Below, piece by piece: positions 16,873 through 25,313 of a DNA stretch of 64,000 nt (position 1 is the stretch's first letter; the number at the start of each line of letters is the position of its first letter). The DNA is from an uncultured Eubacteriales bacterium (GTDB lineage: Bacteria; Bacillota; Clostridia; Oscillospirales; Acutalibacteraceae). Location of the stretch: positions 161,539-225,538 of the forward strand of contig CAKSKA010000001.1 of assembly GCA_934464615.1 (NCBI GenBank), given 5' to 3'. Made by a program: the position numbers and the translations under genes. A model generated the notes under the pieces. The model searched no databases. It saw only the letters and a list, made by a program, of their open reading frames with translations, and was not told the origin of the DNA.

Positions 16873-17701
16873 CAGCCACCCCCAGATATGCATCAATTAC
16901 TTTTTTGTTGGATTGTATATCCGCCGGCACGCCTTCTGCAATTTCTTTGCCGAAATCTATAACATAAATTCTGTCGGAAATATCCATAACCAAATTCATA
17001 TGATGTTCAATAAGCAGTATTGTTAAGGAGAATTTATTGCGTATATCGTGTATAAACTGCGTCAATTCCTCGGTTTCCTGCGGATTCATTCCTGCCGCAG
17101 GTTCATCAAGCAATAAAAGCGTAGGATCGGTTGCAAGGGCACGCGCAATTTCCAGTTTGCGCTGTTTGCCGTAAGGCAGACTTGTTGCCAATTCATCTTT
17201 AACATCGCTAAGACCTACAAGTTCAAGCAGTTCAAGCGTTTCCTTGCGCATACGCGCTTCTTCCTTAAAGTTTAAATGAAAGGTTGCGGTGAATAAATTT
17301 GATGTCCTGCGTAAATGCTTGGCAGTAAGCACGTTTTCAAATACCGTCATTGATTTGAAAAGCCGAATATTTTGGAAGGTACGCGCCATACCGAGCGCGG
17401 TAAGTTTATCAGGCGTTTTGGAAATGGAACGCTTGTATTTTCCCATATTTTCGCCTGCATACAGTTTTTTCATTTTGCCGCGCGGTTTATTTTCAATAAT
17501 CAATTTGTTGTTAAAATATATAGCACCGTTGGTCGGCTCGTAAACACCGGTAATAGCATTGAAAGCAGTAGTTTTGCCTGCACCGTTAGGACCTATTAAG
17601 GCAACTATTTCGCCTTCGTTAACTTCCATGGAAAGATTATTTACGGCAATAACACCGCCGAATTGCATTGTAACATTCTCTAAACGGAGTACATTATCCA
17701 T
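16862..17701 (-). CDS. livG: Branched-chain amino acid ABC transporter ATPase LivG
   Basis: 279 residues, longer than LivF because of an insertion between Walker A (GPNGAGKTT) and the Q-loop (LGMARTFQNIRLF) that includes the basic stretch ENKPRGKMKKLYAGE. Signature SLPYGKQRKLEIARAL and Walker B LLLLDEPAAGMNP. The start overlaps the livM stop by one base. Confidence 0.94.
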   Translation of the reverse strand: MDNVLRLENVTMQFGGVIAVNNLSMEVNEGEIVALIGPNGAGKTTAFNAITGVYEPTNGAIYFNNKLIIENKPRGKMKKLYAGENMGKYKRSISKTPDKLTALGMARTFQNIRLFKSMTVFENVLTAKHLRRTSNLFTATFHLNFKEEARMRKETLELLELVGLSDVKDELATSLPYGKQRKLEIARALATDPTLLLLDEPAAGMNPQETEELTQFIHDIRNKFSLTILLIEHHMNLVMDISDRIYVIDFGKEIAEGVPADIQSNKKVIDAYLGVADDE

Positions 17702-18846
17702 TATTCCTGCACCTCCCGTTTCGATTTCTTAAATATACCGCCTATTTTTTTGCAGAGGTTTTCAATATTGTTGTATATCCTTACACTGCTGAATTCGCGG
17801 TCGCCCATAATACCTTTGCGGAAGAACAACACAAAAATCATAATGATAAAGGAAAAGACAACAAGACGGAAACCGTTGCGGAAAAGGGGAGAAGTCATAC
17901 CTAAGAATTCTCCGCTGTCAAGTCCGCGCAGCCACCACTCCTGCGATGCAATATACAGGAAGCTGGCAAGTACGGAACCGGTTATTGAACCTATGCCGCC
18001 GATAACCACTATCAGCAAAATTTCGTATGTAAGTGCGGATGTAAAGGGCGCCGCATTGGTGGAACCTACATACATTGCATACATAGCACCGCCTATGCCG
18101 GCAAAGAAGGAACTTATAAGGAAACTTATCATTTTGTGCTTTGCCAAATTTATTCCCATTGCTTCGGCTGCAATTTCGTCGTCCCTTATTGCTTTAAAAG
18201 CACGGCCGTAGGTAGAATTAATAAGTAAGGCTATTATGCCTATGCATATAATCGCGGTGATTAAAAACGGAGTTATGAGGGATATCTTATCAAAAACCGT
18301 ACCTTTAAGTATGCTTTTAAACGAGTTTAATTTGCTTATAGGGAAGGAGCCGTTTGTAAGCCGACCTAATTTATCCCACTGTATGATTGTACGCATTATT
18401 TCGGCAAAACCGAGCGTTGCAATGGCAAGATAGTCGCTTTTAAGTTTTAAAACCGGCAGACCTATAAGGAATGCAAATATTACGGCAACAATGCCCGCAA
18501 GCAAAATGGCAATAATTATAGGCAACTGTGTGTTGACAAGCGGTTTGCCCGAAAAGCTGAATACGGCCTCTCTCGCTTCGTCACTTATGGAAAATATGGA
18601 ATATGTGTACGCGCCTATAAGCATAAATCCTGCCTGACCGAGTGAAAAAAGTCCGGTAAAGCCGTTAAGTAAGTTCATGGAAACGACAACTATTGCATAA
18701 ACGCAGCCCTTTTCCAGTACTTTTACTATCATATCGACCGATGTGGATGTGGCGTCTATAATTACCAAAGCCGCAAGCAACAGAACAAAAAGAATAAGAT
18801 TGGCAATTTTGTTTACTTTTTTCGGATTTTTTGCAAGTAATTTCAT
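17701..18846 (-). CDS. livM: Branched-chain amino acid ABC transporter permease LivM
   Basis: 381 residues, about nine membrane helices. GLFSLGQAGFMLIGAYTYSI and AIRDDEIAAEAMGINLAKHKM (split as AIRDDEIAAEAMGI and NLAKHKM) are the permease signature and coupling region. The C-terminal 40 residues are basic and cytosolic. Lies between livH and livG with a 14-base gap upstream. Confidence 0.94.
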   Translation of the reverse strand: MKLLAKNPKKVNKIANLILFVLLLAALVIIDATSTSVDMIVKVLEKGCVYAIVVVSMNLLNGFTGLFSLGQAGFMLIGAYTYSIFSISDEAREAVFSFSGKPLVNTQLPIIIAILLAGIVAVIFAFLIGLPVLKLKSDYLAIATLGFAEIMRTIIQWDKLGRLTNGSFPISKLNSFKSILKGTVFDKISLITPFLITAIICIGIIALLINSTYGRAFKAIRDDEIAAEAMGINLAKHKMISFLISSFFAGIGGAMYAMYVGSTNAAPFTSALTYEILLIVVIGGIGSITGSVLASFLYIASQEWWLRGLDSGEFLGMTSPLFRNGFRLVVFSFIIMIFVLFFRKGIMGDREFSSVRIYNNIENLCKKIGGIFKKSKREVQE

Positions 18847-18860
18847 AAAGCCTTACCTCC

Positions 18861-19739
18861 TTAAACCTTTTCGGTGACTTTTTCACCGAACAAGCCGGAA
18901 GGCTTGATGCACAATATAAATATAAGAAGGGCAAAAGTGAATGCGTCGGAGAACGGAGTAAGACTTACGCTGCCGATGCTGGCTGAGCGTATAAGGTTTT
19001 CGCATATACCTATTATAAATGCGCCTATAACAGCACCGGGCATAGAGCCGATACCGCCGAAAACAGCGGCAACAAAGGACTTAAGTCCAGGCATAGCACC
19101 GGATGTAGGCGTAACGGACGGGTAATTGCTGAAATAAAGTATAGAGCCTACAGCCGCAAGGAAAGAGCCAATTATAAATGTTGCGCTTATAACACGGTTG
19201 ATTTTTATACCCATTAATTGCGAAGTTTCAAAATCTTTTGAAACCGCACGCATGGCAAGTCCTATTTTTGTGAACTTAATAAGCAACATAAGCAGAACTA
19301 CAAGCAAAAGGGTAAGTATAGGCGTAATTACCGTTACCCATTTTGTAGTTGCACCGAATATTGTTACGGTTTTTGATAAAAACGGTATTGACGGATACAC
19401 CTGTGCGAGTCCGCCCGTAACATAAAGCGCTACGTTTTGTAACATATATGATACACCGATTGCCGAAATCATTACCGACATACGCGGTGCCTGACGCAGC
19501 GGTTTGTAGGCTACACGTTCAATCGCAAAGCCTAATATTACAGTTAAAATTAATACTAACGGTATAGATATGTACAGCGGCAGCGAGGCAGACGCGTATA
19601 CCATTACAAGTCCTGCCACCATAAAAACATCGCCGTGTGCGAAGTTTATAAGTCTTAATATGCCGTATACCATGGTGTAACCTATGGCTATAAGCGCATA
19701 TTGACCGCCGACAGATATACCTGCCAGAAGATAGTCCAT
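18861..19739 (-). CDS. livH: Branched-chain amino acid ABC transporter permease LivH
   Basis: 292 residues with about eight membrane helices. YALIAIGYTMVYGILRLINFAHGD (YALIAIGYTMVYG, RLINFAHGD) at the N-terminus and AVFGGIGSMPGAVIGAF in the middle are LivH hallmarks. It is separated from livK by a hairpin-rich 105-base gap, and followed closely by livM. Confidence 0.95.
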   Translation of the reverse strand: MDYLLAGISVGGQYALIAIGYTMVYGILRLINFAHGDVFMVAGLVMVYASASLPLYISIPLVLILTVILGFAIERVAYKPLRQAPRMSVMISAIGVSYMLQNVALYVTGGLAQVYPSIPFLSKTVTIFGATTKWVTVITPILTLLLVVLLMLLIKFTKIGLAMRAVSKDFETSQLMGIKINRVISATFIIGSFLAAVGSILYFSNYPSVTPTSGAMPGLKSFVAAVFGGIGSMPGAVIGAFIIGICENLIRSASIGSVSLTPFSDAFTFALLIFILCIKPSGLFGEKVTEKV

Positions 19740-19761
19740 TTAATTTTCCTCCAAATTCTTT

Positions 19762-19823
19762 CCGGTCTTTGCTGTTTTATACCGGCTTAAATAAACAGCA
19801 AAGACCGGATGCAATGCATCCGG
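19762..19823 (-). promoter_or_regulatory. Nested hairpins between livK and livH
   Basis: A perfect 16-bp stem joins 19762-19777 and 19793-19808 (arms beginning CCGGTCTTTGCTG), with a 15-base loop. A second palindrome, CCGGATGCA/TGCATCCGG, lies at 19805-19823 and shares CCGG with it, so only one forms fully at a time. There is no U-run. Such structures after a binding-protein gene often protect its mRNA or limit read-through, giving more LivK than permease; this role is inference. Confidence 0.6.
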
Positions 19824-19844
19824 CCATGCTGAAATAAACGGGAA

Positions 19845-21011
19845 TTAGTTTACACCCTGCTCTTTAACAAACTTCCAAAGACCGGTCTGTGTATCGGCTG
19901 CCTTGATATACGCAACTGTGCGAACTGCGTCGCCGTTTGTTGTATCAAACTTAATATCGCCTGTAACGCCTTTGTACTGAACGCCCCAAAGCGCTTCGGT
20001 AATTTTAGCCGGATCGCTGGATTTAGCGGCCTTTATAGCCTCAAGTGCAGTAAAGTAAGCGTCGTAACCCATTGCTGATACAGCAGCTATCATATCGTTG
20101 CCGCCGTTATCTGTAAGTCTTTTAGGATCGGCATTGATCCATTTTTTAATGCCTTCATCGAACTGCGGGTTACCGCCTTCCTGATAGAAGGTTGTTATGT
20201 CAATGGAAACATTCTTGCCGGTTGCAGCTTCAAGAACTTTGTTGTTGTCCCATGTATCTCCTGCATAAAGCGGAATGTTAACATTCTGCGTTGCGGCAGC
20301 TTCAACAATAAGCTGTGCATACTGAATTGATGTAGGAGCGAAGATTGCGCCTGCATTTGCATTTTTAGCATTTGTTATAAAGGAAGTAAAATCCTGCTGG
20401 TTTGTGGGGAAGTTATCGGCAACAACCGTACCGCCGAGAGCCTCAAACGCTGTTTTAAAGCTGCTTGAAAGGCCGAGGTCATAAGCATTGCCGAGTTCCG
20501 CCAAAGTATAAACAGTGCGAATTCCGTTATCGTAAGCATACTTTGCAAGTACAGAACCCTGGAAAGGATCAAGGAAGCAAATACGGAAATACTGTTTGTT
20601 TCCCGCGGTTACCTGTGCGTTTGTGCAGGTAATGCCTATTGCGGGTATTCCTGCTTCTTCAAATATAGGTCCTGCTGCGATTGAAACGCTTGAACCGTAT
20701 GAGCCGAGAACAACCGAAACTTTTTTGGATACAAGATCCGTAGCCGCTGTTACGGCTTTGTCTTCGGCAGACTGGTTGTCAACTTCAACCAATTCGATGG
20801 TATAAGTAACGCCGTCAATTTCAATAGTGGGTTGAACGGAATTAGCATATTTAACACCTAATGCCTCCTGCTTGCCGCCGGCACCGTTAGGACCTGAAGC
20901 AGGTTCGAATATTCCTATGCGGATAACGTTTTGTGTTTCTTTACCTTTACAGCCTGCAAAGCATGTTAAAAGCAATGCAACGCATAAAAGGACAGAAAAT
21001 ACTTTTTTCAT
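19845..21011 (-). CDS. livK: Branched-chain amino acid ABC transporter substrate-binding lipoprotein
   Basis: 388 residues from the ATG after GGAGGGG. MKKVFSVLLCVALLLTCFAGC is a lipoprotein signal with Cys21 as the lipidated residue; the mature part is a type I periplasmic-binding fold with GPNGAGGKQ and GIFEPASG near the ligand site and SAEDKAVTAATDLV. A frame extending to 21062 has no signal peptide at its start. The true ligand (Leu/Ile/Val or another amide) cannot be told. Confidence 0.93.
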   Translation of the reverse strand: MKKVFSVLLCVALLLTCFAGCKGKETQNVIRIGIFEPASGPNGAGGKQEALGVKYANSVQPTIEIDGVTYTIELVEVDNQSAEDKAVTAATDLVSKKVSVVLGSYGSSVSIAAGPIFEEAGIPAIGITCTNAQVTAGNKQYFRICFLDPFQGSVLAKYAYDNGIRTVYTLAELGNAYDLGLSSSFKTAFEALGGTVVADNFPTNQQDFTSFITNAKNANAGAIFAPTSIQYAQLIVEAAATQNVNIPLYAGDTWDNNKVLEAATGKNVSIDITTFYQEGGNPQFDEGIKKWINADPKRLTDNGGNDMIAAVSAMGYDAYFTALEAIKAAKSSDPAKITEALWGVQYKGVTGDIKFDTTNGDAVRTVAYIKAADTQTGLWKFVKEQGVN

Positions 21012-21042
21012 TTTAACCCCTCCGTTTTTTAAATGATATTTA

Positions 21043-21051
21043 ATTATAGCA
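21043..21051 (-). promoter_or_regulatory. Extended -10 promoter of the liv operon
   Basis: TGCTATAAT, a perfect extended -10, lies 32 bases before the livK start codon. The -35 region falls in the palindrome at 21066-21094 and is weak (TGGTAT), which fits an extended -10 promoter. Confidence 0.65.
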
Positions 21052-21060
21052 CGATAATGC

Positions 21061-21094
21061 AAAAAATACCATATTTTTTTAAAAAATATGGTAT
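21061..21094 (-). terminator. AT-rich palindrome, terminator of the phosphatase gene and possible liv operator
   Basis: Perfect 14-bp arms, ATACCATATTTTTT (21066-21079) and AAAAAATATGGTAT (21081-21094), around one central base, followed on the minus strand by six T. This fits an intrinsic terminator for the gene ending at 21153. It also covers the -35 region of the liv promoter, so it could double as an operator. Confidence 0.6.
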
Positions 21095-21152
21095 AAATTT
21101 TGAATTTTTTATGAATTTATTTTCTTAAAGGCATTTTTTGACTTCAATTTTG

Positions 21153-21755
21153 TTAAATCTGCTCAAAAACTTCTACTATTCCGCTGCGCTGATAAAGCGA
21201 AGGAGTTACCAAAACACTGTATCCGCGTCCGGGCTCGGCAGTCCATTCTACAATTTTGCGCCTTGGCAACGCGGTTGCAGCCAAAAATGACATTATTGTA
21301 CCGCCGTGCATTATTACGGCGCTTTCAAATATTCCGCAGTTCATCATATCGCGTACAATTTGGTTAACGGCAAGGCAAATTCGTTTTGTAAATTCCGTAT
21401 TATCTTCACCCTGAGGCGGCGCTGTAATTTTGCCGGAAGTCCATTCCGTGTATTCCGGCAATGCCTCAAGTTCATCGGCGGTTTTGCCCTCGAAAGTGCC
21501 GAAATTGTACTCGCACAAATCGGGTACAACAAAAACTTCGTTATCGGGATACAATATTTTAGCCGTTTGTCTGCAACGTAGCAGAGGACTTGAGTATACT
21601 TTTGAAACAGTCGGGTAATCTATATGATTTTTAAGATTTTGTATTTGCGAAACACCCTGCGCGCAAAGCGGCAGATCGGTTACACCGATATATTTTCCGT
21701 CCAAATTGCCTTGAGTAATGCCATGGCGTATAAGATGCAGTTTATAAGTTTGCAT
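21153..21755 (-). CDS. Histidine phosphatase family protein (phosphoglycerate mutase-like)
   Basis: 200 residues. The catalytic LIRHGITQGN motif is at residues 8-17, the acid region in YNFGTFEGKTADEL, and the second His in AVIMHGGTIMSFL. The family ranges from phosphoglycerate mutase to cobalamin-pathway and broad phosphatases; the CobC-like length suggests a phosphatase, substrate unknown. It starts 3 bases after hemW, so it is probably its operon partner. Confidence 0.85.
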   Translation of the reverse strand: MQTYKLHLIRHGITQGNLDGKYIGVTDLPLCAQGVSQIQNLKNHIDYPTVSKVYSSPLLRCRQTAKILYPDNEVFVVPDLCEYNFGTFEGKTADELEALPEYTEWTSGKITAPPQGEDNTEFTKRICLAVNQIVRDMMNCGIFESAVIMHGGTIMSFLAATALPRRKIVEWTAEPGRGYSVLVTPSLYQRSGIVEVFEQI

Positions 21756-21757
21756 TG

Positions 21758-22870
21758 TTATATCTCCTGTAAAAATTGAGTAATAATACTGTTGGATACC
21801 AACATTCCTTTATCCGTAAGGAAAATGCGGTCGCCGTCGGTGACGCAAAGCCTGTTTTTCTCCAAAATCCGTGCTTTGTCAAACATCGACTCAGGCAGCG
21901 GTGCGGAATATTTATGCTTCGCATAGGTGCTGCTTATACCGCTTCTAAGCCGTAATCCCAACATTACATATTCTTCCAAATCTCCGCCGTAACCGTCGGG
22001 TACGGGTGTGGGATCTGCTATGTATTTATGAATATCCGCCGTATAATAGAAACGCTTGCCGTTAAAAAAAGAGTGTGCCGACGGGCCGAAACCCAAATAC
22101 TCTTTACAAAGCCAGTAACGGCTGTTATGGCGGCTTTCAAATCCGTTTAAAGCAAAGTTGGATATTTCGTAATGCTTATATCCGTGTTTTTCGGCGGTGT
22201 CGCATACATATAAATACTGGTCTGCAACAGCGTCGTCATCAGGTATTGCCGAACGGCAGTCGGAATTGTAAAGCGGCGTGCCTTCCTCACATTTTAATAT
22301 ATATACGGATATATGCTGCACGCGGCTTTTAAAAACAAAGTCCAAACTTTTTTTAAGTTTTTCGGTGCCGGAATAAGGCAGGCCTATCATTAAATCAAGC
22401 GATATATTGTCAAATCCCGCATTTTTTGCATCTCTTATACATTTTACAACGTCCTGTGTGTTGTGCCGTCTGCCAAGCAGCCTAAGTTCGTCGTCATTTG
22501 CACTTTGAACGCCGAGAGAAACCCTGTTGAACCCCGCCTTTTTCAGCATTTTAAAAAAGGGCGCAAGGTTGTCCGCAGGATTAGCTTCAACCGTTATCTC
22601 GGCATCGGCGTTTACATTAAAACTGTTTCGCACCGCATTTAAAATTGCGGTAAGGCGTTTGCTGCCCAATACACTCGGTGTGCCGCCGCCGAAATACACA
22701 GTGCAAACGGGGCGGGAAGTACGCCCGCCCCAAAGTTTTATTTGATTTATAACAGCCGCAGTGTATGCGTCCTGTATATCGCTGTCGCCCGTGCGTGAAT
22801 AAAAAGCACAGTAATTGCATTTTCTTTCGCAAAACGGGATATGGATGTAAATGCTTAGCGGATCAGTCAA
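21758..22870 (-). CDS. hemW: Radical SAM heme chaperone HemW-like (coproporphyrinogen oxidase family)
   Basis: About 370 residues. The radical SAM cluster motif is in YIHIPFCERKCNYCAF (CxxxCxxC plus Phe), followed by VYFGGGTPSVL and GLQ-like GVQSANDDELRLLGR. HemW proteins with CxxxCxxCxF transfer heme; the related HemN acts on coproporphyrinogen. An anaerobe without visible heme genes argues for the HemW assignment. The TTG at 22870 is likely; ATG starts further up (to 22930) lie inside pduL and add a segment not usual for the family. Confidence 0.85.
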   Translation of the reverse strand: MTDPLSIYIHIPFCERKCNYCAFYSRTGDSDIQDAYTAAVINQIKLWGGRTSRPVCTVYFGGGTPSVLGSKRLTAILNAVRNSFNVNADAEITVEANPADNLAPFFKMLKKAGFNRVSLGVQSANDDELRLLGRRHNTQDVVKCIRDAKNAGFDNISLDLMIGLPYSGTEKLKKSLDFVFKSRVQHISVYILKCEEGTPLYNSDCRSAIPDDDAVADQYLYVCDTAEKHGYKHYEISNFALNGFESRHNSRYWLCKEYLGFGPSAHSFFNGKRFYYTADIHKYIADPTPVPDGYGGDLEEYVMLGLRLRSGISSTYAKHKYSAPLPESMFDKARILEKNRLCVTDGDRIFLTDKGMLVSNSIITQFLQEI

Positions 22871-23438
22871 GGATAATACCTGTGCAGCTGCCGGGAATTG
22901 CGGCGGCATTTGCTTCATCCGTATCAACATGCATGGCCAAGGCGTAAGAATCGCTTACTCTTGCCACAACATCGTCAAATACAAGCGCCCTGCCTTGCGT
23001 GGGGATTTTAACAGAAACAATCTGCTTATCCTTTATGCCGTATTTTTCGGCATCGGCAACAGTCATATGTATATGTCTTTTAGCGGCAATAACACCTTGT
23101 GTCAGTTCAACCTCGCCGCACGGACCTACCAATTTGCAGCCTGCGCTGCCTTCTATATCGCCGGATTCGCGTATCGGTGCTTTAACGCCGATGCTTCTTG
23201 CGTCTGTAAGGGAAAGTTCAACCTGTGTTTCTTTTCTGCACGGACCGAGTATTGATACGCCTGCAATTTCCTTTTTGGGACCTACAACCGTAACGCGTTC
23301 TTCACACGCAAACTGACCGGGCTGTGAAAGATTTTTTTTGGGAGTAAGTTTATAACCTTTGCCGAACAGTGTTTCAAGGTCTTGCTCGGTAACGTGTACA
23401 TGTCTTGCGGAAATTTCTACTAAAACTGTTTTTTCCAT
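22863..23438 (-). CDS. pduL: PduL-type phosphate acyltransferase
   Basis: 191 residues, two beta-barrel halves. Zinc-binding His are visible in ISARHVHVT (residues 9-17), AAKRHIHMT and ALAMHVDTDEANAA. PduL converts acyl-CoA plus phosphate to acyl phosphate. No microcompartment gene is near, and there is no N-terminal encapsulation peptide, so it most likely acts as a cytosolic phosphotransacetylase for acetate formation, as known in Moorella. It overlaps hemW. Confidence 0.93.
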   Translation of the reverse strand: MEKTVLVEISARHVHVTEQDLETLFGKGYKLTPKKNLSQPGQFACEERVTVVGPKKEIAGVSILGPCRKETQVELSLTDARSIGVKAPIRESGDIEGSAGCKLVGPCGEVELTQGVIAAKRHIHMTVADAEKYGIKDKQIVSVKIPTQGRALVFDDVVARVSDSYALAMHVDTDEANAAAIPGSCTGIILD

Positions 23439-23469
23439 AAATGATATCCCCTTAAATTAATATACTTAT

Positions 23470-23497
23470 ATTTTAACACATCTTAAATATTTTTCAA
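23470..23497 (-). promoter_or_regulatory. Promoter of the pduL-hemW operon
   Basis: TTGAAA (23492-23497), a 16-bp spacer and TAAAAT (23470-23475) on the minus strand, about 30 bases before the pduL start. An AAGGGGA ribosome binding site follows. Confidence 0.5.
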
Positions 23498-23508
23498 GTA
23501 AAATAATA

Positions 23509-23536
23509 GGCTGCAAAAACGTAAGTTTTTACAACC
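23509..23536 (-). terminator. Terminator of the DegV-acyltransferase-GT8 cluster
   Basis: A 12-bp stem (arms 23509-23520 and 23525-23536, two G-U pairs on the minus strand) with a 4-base loop, followed by TATTATTTT. It lies 8 bases after the stop codon of the last acyltransferase. Confidence 0.65.
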
Positions 23537-23543
23537 TGTCATT

Positions 23544-24377
23544 CTATTCGCCGTATTTAAGTTTTTTGCCGTAAACCGTTTCGTAAGTTTGTTTGCACGC
23601 AGCCATATTCCGCAACATCATTTCTTCGGCGGCTTTTTTGGGCTTTAAGTCCTTCGGCGGATATATAGGCGGCATAACATGTACGGTGTAGCGTATATTA
23701 TCGGGCAACATATCCTTGCTTTCGTCCTTGCGGTGCAGAGTTACAAAGCAGGGAACAACCGGCACATCGTATTTAACCGCATAATGATATGCGCCTATCC
23801 TGTGCGGACGCGGTTTTTGATAATTCCACCACATAGCCTGTTCGGGATAAAACAAAATAAAATCGTCGTTTTTAAGGATTTTTCCTATTGCTCTGTCAAG
23901 CAGTTTCATAGTCGACGGGGCGGACGAAAGCGGCAGCGTATCGCAGTATTTAAGCAGCCAACCTATAATACCGGGCATAAAATAATTGCCTTCGCGCACT
24001 ATTTTGTACATCCTGTGCCTGCCTTTTGCGTTTTGCGCGGCAATTTTAACCGCGAGGTTTTCTGTAGGTGCAAAATGATTGCTTGTAAATATTGCGCCGC
24101 CGTCAATGTCTTTCAGATTTTCCTTGCCTTCAACCGTAATTGAAAATTCGGATTTAAAATAAACCTTGCAAAAACTTTCGACAATGCGGCTTAAAAAACC
24201 GTTGACTTTAAATTTTAAAGAACGGTGAAGATAATCGACATCTTCCGGTAAGAGTGTTTTGCTCGGGGGATCGTTTTCCACGTCGCAAAAAAAATACTCT
24301 CCGCCGAGGCGCTCGTATTCTCCTATTTTTTCAATTACCGCAATTCTGTCCGGCGGCAGTTGTGTTGTGCTCTCCAT
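23544..24377 (-). CDS. Lysophospholipid/1-acylglycerol-phosphate acyltransferase family protein
   Basis: 277 residues from the ATG that follows AAAGGAA. The PlsC-type fold is recognised by SNHFAPTEN (motif I, about 100-107), FYPEQAMWW (motif III) and VPVVPCFVTL (motif IV). Motif I is normally HX4D; here the acid is Glu (H101, E106). About 65 residues precede the domain and no clear membrane segment is seen, so it is probably peripheral. Last gene of the DegV/GT8 cluster; the acyl acceptor is unknown. Confidence 0.8.
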   Translation of the reverse strand: MESTTQLPPDRIAVIEKIGEYERLGGEYFFCDVENDPPSKTLLPEDVDYLHRSLKFKVNGFLSRIVESFCKVYFKSEFSITVEGKENLKDIDGGAIFTSNHFAPTENLAVKIAAQNAKGRHRMYKIVREGNYFMPGIIGWLLKYCDTLPLSSAPSTMKLLDRAIGKILKNDDFILFYPEQAMWWNYQKPRPHRIGAYHYAVKYDVPVVPCFVTLHRKDESKDMLPDNIRYTVHVMPPIYPPKDLKPKKAAEEMMLRNMAACKQTYETVYGKKLKYGE

Positions 24378-24389
24378 ATCCACATTCCT

Positions 24390-25313
24390 TTATTTAAAAA
24401 GTGTTTTTCTGAAATTGTCCGGAGCGTTTATTATATCTTTAACCGCAGCTTTAAGGTTTTCGCCCGCAACATTATCACGGTTGATTTCGTCATTGCCGAA
24501 ATCTTCCTGCGTAGCCTTCAGTTTATCATAAAATACGGATTTGCCCGCATAGTGCCAAAAGTGTTCGCTGTAAGGTACATCTTTATAATACCACGGTTTA
24601 AAGAACATATTAAAATGTATAATGTTTAATTTTTCGCATGGTGAAGTATCCACCGACATTTTATTCCAGCCGCTGTCAAGATACAGCACTCTGTCCTTTA
24701 AAATAACATTCAGATAATCCTGATCGGGACAAACGGTTGCAAAATTATATGTGTTTATAAGGTTTATAAACTTTGCCTGCAATCCGAACTTACGAAGCCC
24801 TTCAAGATCCATAAGCATCATACCCGAATTAAAATAACGCTTATACTCAATTCCCACGCCGTATGTCGCATAATCCCTGAAGACAGGCTCGCTTGCTATT
24901 ACGGCGTCGGATACGCCTGCTATAAGGTTGCCTTTAAGATCGGTATCGTACAAGTTGCCTATATCGGCAAGAACTACGGTATCGGCGTCAAGGTATATCG
25001 CACGGTCAAACGATTTAAACATTTCGGGAATAAATATACGGGAATATATTGAGATGCTGTAATAATCCCTTAAGTTAAGTTCGCCGGCGATTGTAGAAAG
25101 CTGCTGCGATACGTCAACAAACTCAATTTTAACATTTTTCGTTGCAAGGGAACTTATTATGGCTTTGTTTTCACTGTTTATTCCGTCGTTTAAAATAAAT
25201 ATATTGTAATTCCGGTCATTACTGCTGTTGTTAATCAGCGATATTATGGAAACTGTCATACACGGTACGTAGCAGTCGTCGCTGGAATAAAAAATGTTTA
25301 CGGTATTATTCAT
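24390..25313 (-). CDS. Glycosyltransferase family 8 protein (first)
   Basis: 307 residues. GT8 hallmarks: VNIFYSSDDCYVPCMTVSI at the N-terminus, YLDADTVVLADIGNLY with the metal-binding DAD (109-111), and a late IIHFNMFFKPW that carries the His ligand. These retaining enzymes transfer Glc or Gal from UDP-sugar to lipopolysaccharide-like or lipid acceptors. Its start overlaps the second GT8 gene (TGATG), so the two are co-translated. Confidence 0.9.
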   Translation of the reverse strand: MNNTVNIFYSSDDCYVPCMTVSIISLINNSSNDRNYNIFILNDGINSENKAIISSLATKNVKIEFVDVSQQLSTIAGELNLRDYYSISIYSRIFIPEMFKSFDRAIYLDADTVVLADIGNLYDTDLKGNLIAGVSDAVIASEPVFRDYATYGVGIEYKRYFNSGMMLMDLEGLRKFGLQAKFINLINTYNFATVCPDQDYLNVILKDRVLYLDSGWNKMSVDTSPCEKLNIIHFNMFFKPWYYKDVPYSEHFWHYAGKSVFYDKLKATQEDFGNDEINRDNVAGENLKAAVKDIINAPDNFRKTLFK

